Positions 61,360-64,000 of a DNA stretch of 64,000 nucleotides are shown here, one piece after another (position 1 is the first letter of the stretch; every line of letters starts with the position of its first letter). This DNA comes from Symbiodinium natans (Eukaryota > Sar > Dinophyceae > Suessiales > Symbiodiniaceae): assembly GCA_905221605.1 (NCBI GenBank), contig CAJNDS010002327.1:65001-129000 (forward strand), in the 5' to 3' direction. Both the position numbers and the translations under genes were made by a program. Under the pieces are notes generated by a model. That model saw only the letters and a list, made by a program, of their open reading frames with translations, did no database searches and was not told the DNA's origin.

Positions 61360-62100
61360 CTGCAGTGGTGTTGCCACTCATGCAACGTTGCGTTACTTCG
61401 GTGCGCTGCCGAAAGTCTGCGGATCTTCGGACATCTCCGGGAAAAGCAAACTCGTCGGGAAGGGTACCGGTTGGACCTAATGATGGGATCTGATTCACCA
61501 GCCCGGCCCCAAGCCCTCCCACCGCCAAACCCGGTTGCAACCATGGCCAAGGCTCTCGCTCTCTGTTTCTCTTTCTCCTTTTCTTTCTCTTGCTGTTTCT
61601 TTTTCTCCTTCTCTTTCTTCTTCTCATGTCATGCCTTGCAAAACAATACTATTTCACTCACTGGTATATCAGCTATATCATTCAAGGAGTGAAAAGAACC
61701 CTAATAACAGTACTATATTTGACGAGGTTCTTGTCGCCCGTATTGCTATTAGCATCAGCGCCGGACACATTGTAATTTACTGTAAATCCAGGATACAAAG
61801 AAGATTAACAGAAGAGTGCATCCAAAAGCCCACTTAAAACCGCTGAATCGTACGGGCTGTTGGGTGATCGTAATCGTAGTGCGTGAGTGGTCTAAAAAGG
61901 CTTGTGCGTACAATACCAATATCCCTCTTAGGGCAAACCCCATAAACTACGTACAGAAGGCGTGAACTTAGTGAACGCAAGAAACCAAACGACCCAACAG
62001 ATGACACAGATTTCCAAGTATCAATTCATCTGGAAAGGATGGGACTCTTCTTAGCGTGACATTAAACCCTAAGAAATGCACATGGGAAAAACAACTGGAT

Positions 62101-62130
62101 TGGAGCCTCAATGGCTCAGCCGAGGCTCCA
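62101..62130. repeat. Hairpin with 9-base perfect arms
   Basis: TGGAGCCTC (62101-62109) and GAGGCTCCA (62122-62130), with a second short stem GGCTCAGCC in the loop. Inverted repeats like this are common in dinoflagellate mitochondrial DNA. Confidence 0.85.
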
Positions 62131-62134
62131 CACA

Positions 62135-62225
62135 TAAAACTGCGTGTAGCCCCTACCCAACCAACCATGCAGTAAGCACAGGAACAATATTGCATGTAGA
62201 TGAATGCAAGTAATAAGCTCTTAGT
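62135..62225 (-). pseudogene. cob: Possible cob fragment
   Basis: A minus frame reads YYLHSSTCNIVPVLTAWLVG, stop, GL, recalling the RYLHxxGASxxFxxxYxHxxRGL segment of cytochrome b. It is only about 30 codons and has a stop where Arg is expected. Confidence 0.4.
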
Positions 62226-62244
62226 ACCAACAGTCTTCTCTCCA

Positions 62245-63270
62245 TTAAAACATTCCCGAAAAGGTAGAAGCTGCAGCTCCTAAAGAAAGAACAAAATGAA
62301 AATGAGCGACAACATAAAATGTATCATGAAATCCTTGATCTACAGACCGTTTTTTAAGGTGAAATACTGGTGGGTTTCCAAGATTTGTAAAAAGCCCATA
62401 AAAAGTTCTGTACCAGTTGGATACCAAGACGGTAGTTCCTGTAAAGTATGCTCCTGTACCAGTTTCTAAACCAGTGTACGTATAATGCCCCCAAACAAGA
62501 CTTCCAAGAAGAGAAACAGATGATCTGACAAAGACGTTTGGTTGGTTACCGAAGATTCTTGATGGTAAAATCTCAGAAATTAGTAGGGAAATGATCCCAA
62601 GGGCAGGAGGCATTAAGTGCAAACTTCTGCAAGAACATGTGTTCTTGGCTGGCTTCTGAACCCCTCCTAAAAGTTTAACTTTTAGGCTCCTTATTGTAGT
62701 TTCTACAAAAACCCAAAAAGTAAAGTCTGAAGAGCCAGCCAGAAGAAAGCCAAGTGTTGGGAGAATATAGGATCCTCCAAATATAGGGTCAAAGAGAAAG
62801 TGTATTAGAATGAAGATCATCCAATTTTAAAAGAAGTGTACCAGAGAAGGCTGTCAATGTTAATAAAGGCATGAAAGCTGTAATCAAGAAAGCCCCAAGG
62901 AAATAATGGGATAATCTTTGATGTCAGATGATAAGATCTCAGGTTTAGAAATGCTGTCCAAAAATTGAGACGTAGGGCACGAAGATATACCAGAGAGGAA
63001 TAATCCAAACATAAGGTTTCCTGTACTTGAAAGGTGATAATGGTGGACAAGATACCACCTCCAAATTCTCAGATTACAGAAAGGATTAGCAAAAGATATG
63101 AAAGTAAAGGTACTAAGATGGGAAAATACTGACTCTAGGAAACACCACCTCTGGAGACCCTTGAAAAATATTTACAAACTAATTCATTTCCAAATCCTCC
63201 AAGCAAGCAAGCAAGGCATTACAAAAAAAAAAGATCATAAGAAAACCATGAGAATTATAGACATTGGCTG
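62245..63270 (-). pseudogene. cox1: Degraded cytochrome c oxidase subunit 1 copy of mitochondrial origin
   Basis: In order on the minus strand: NSHGFLMIFF, GGFGN, GSPEVVFPRV, a PPLS step, FLITAFMPLLTL, SGTLLL, DLHSNT, FDPIFGG, DPIFSQHL, PALGIISLLISEIL, VWGHYTYTGLET, AYFTGTTVLVS and FYVVAHFHFVLSLGA. These follow cox1 order over about three quarters of the protein, lacking the N-terminal part. The frame changes at least four times and one insertion (62640-62720) splits the HPEV region, so it cannot be translated as it stands. Dinoflagellate mitochondrial mRNA is edited and its genome is full of gene fragments, so either a nuclear copy or a mitochondrial fragment insertion fits. Confidence 0.88.
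62666..62686. repeat. 21-base near-perfect palindrome inside the cox1 copy
   Basis: Ten-base arms CCTAAAAGTT and AACTTTTAGG with one base between. It sits in the insertion that interrupts cox1. Confidence 0.93.
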
Positions 63271-64000
63271 AACCCGACGAAGACGACGGAGTCAACCAAA
63301 ATGCAGCTGCAGGGAAGAGGCAAGCCTTACATTTTAGAGTGTTTATAGTGTTTGAATCGGGGGTTTTGTAAGGCATGCGGGAACACACTCATAAAGACAA
63401 GCTAAACTTTGTGTGGCTTTTTGGGGGCTCCGGAGCTGGAACCTTTCATGGGTGCTCTTCATGGACGTCATGAGATTGATGGTCTGGTCAGAGGCCTATA
63501 CGAGACTCGCGAAGCCCCAACAAAAATAAGGCTTTGGGGCCAAGAAGGCACCACAGATCAACCGCATCGTCCTGGATGCGTTCATCATTTCCCCGTCACA
63601 TTCGCCCTTTTATGCCGCATCACACAAAGAGACCTGTTAACGCCTGGTCTGGATAACACTTGTATTCTAAAGAGCAGGCCTCAGGGTTTGGGGTGCCCTC
63701 CCCACCACGCTCCAACGCGCTTTCTCTCTCTCTCTCTCTCTCACTCTCTCGCCTCTCTCTCCCTCTCTCTCTCTCGCCTTTTGTTTACTCGCTCTGCTCT
63801 TCTATCGGTTTATTGGTCAATCTCTGCACAGTCTCGGTGCTGTCAACAAGAAAGGCAAGAAGTGCCTAGACCTCCGCCGTTGTCCTCCACCTGCAAAAGC
63901 AAGGAAATCTGGAACCGTTGCGCCTGAGACATGTTTAGCACGGACAAGTAGTGGTTGTTGAAGCAGAAGCACGAATGTCATGAATGGTGGTTTAACAGAA
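63271..64000. other. Right-end sequence, no secure gene
   Basis: Leaves the mitochondrial-type DNA near 63270. A plus frame at 63409-63700 (GAPELEPFMGALHGRHEIDG) is protein-like but has no family match. A (TC)n tract at 63719-63776 keeps it open further. Confidence 0.4.

Larger units (their letters stand above)
61640..62240 (-). other. Mitochondrial-type DNA, mostly unassigned
   Basis: AT-rich sequence continuous with the cox1 copy. A 62-codon minus frame (61755-61943) has the hydrophobic stretch WAFGCTLLLIFFVSWIYSK. No complete gene recognised; fragments of the scrambled dinoflagellate mitochondrial rRNAs are possible. Confidence 0.45.

Overview
The window reads as nuclear DNA of a dinoflagellate, most like Symbiodiniaceae. 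The sequence supports this in four ways: genes are cut into very short exons; the splice donors I can place are a mix of GT, GC and GA, with acceptors almost always AG followed by G; telomere-type TTTAGGG tracts and long microsatellites are common; and a degraded cox1 copy of mitochondrial origin lies near the right end. No bacterial operon, prophage or CRISPR structure is present. Nearly all long open frames are chance or repeat-driven. Real coding sequence is in 20-150 base exons, so exon models here were built by eye from splice signals, reading phase and protein-family pattern.

Every gene I can support is on the minus strand, consistent with the unidirectional gene blocks of dinoflagellates. 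From right to left: (1) 61.6-63.27 kb, a mitochondrial-type insertion with a broken cox1 copy, a possible cob fragment and two hairpins. (2) 60.46-61.36 kb, a lysophosphatidate acyltransferase-like gene. (3) 51.9-54.2 kb, a gene for a Gly/Ser/Tyr-rich repeat protein, with five phase-compatible exons, the largest carrying 60-base repeats. (4) 50.3-50.9 kb, likely exons of an unidentified gene. (5) 38.9-47.7 kb, perhaps to 34.2 kb, exons of one or more helical-repeat proteins resembling the organellar RNA-binding RAP/octotricopeptide class; a 1.3-kb minisatellite of 10-base units lies in an apparent intron. (6) 4.2-32.5 kb, a very large gene for a protein made of many thrombospondin type-1 (TSP1) repeats, with about 45 exons recognised, cysteine-rich exons at its 5' side, and an intron that is mostly (CA)n.

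The TSP1 and Gly/Ser/Tyr genes look like parts of extracellular or surface proteins, the acyltransferase acts in phospholipid synthesis, and the helical-repeat gene probably acts on organellar RNA. No shared pathway can be read from the sequence. The remaining DNA (0-3.6, 32.6-38.9, 48-50.3, 54.3-60.4 and 63.3-64 kb) is mainly intergenic or intronic, with simple repeats, an 85-base tandem repeat, interstitial telomere repeats and dispersed repeat copies. First and last exons of the multi-exon genes were not found, so gene ends are provisional.
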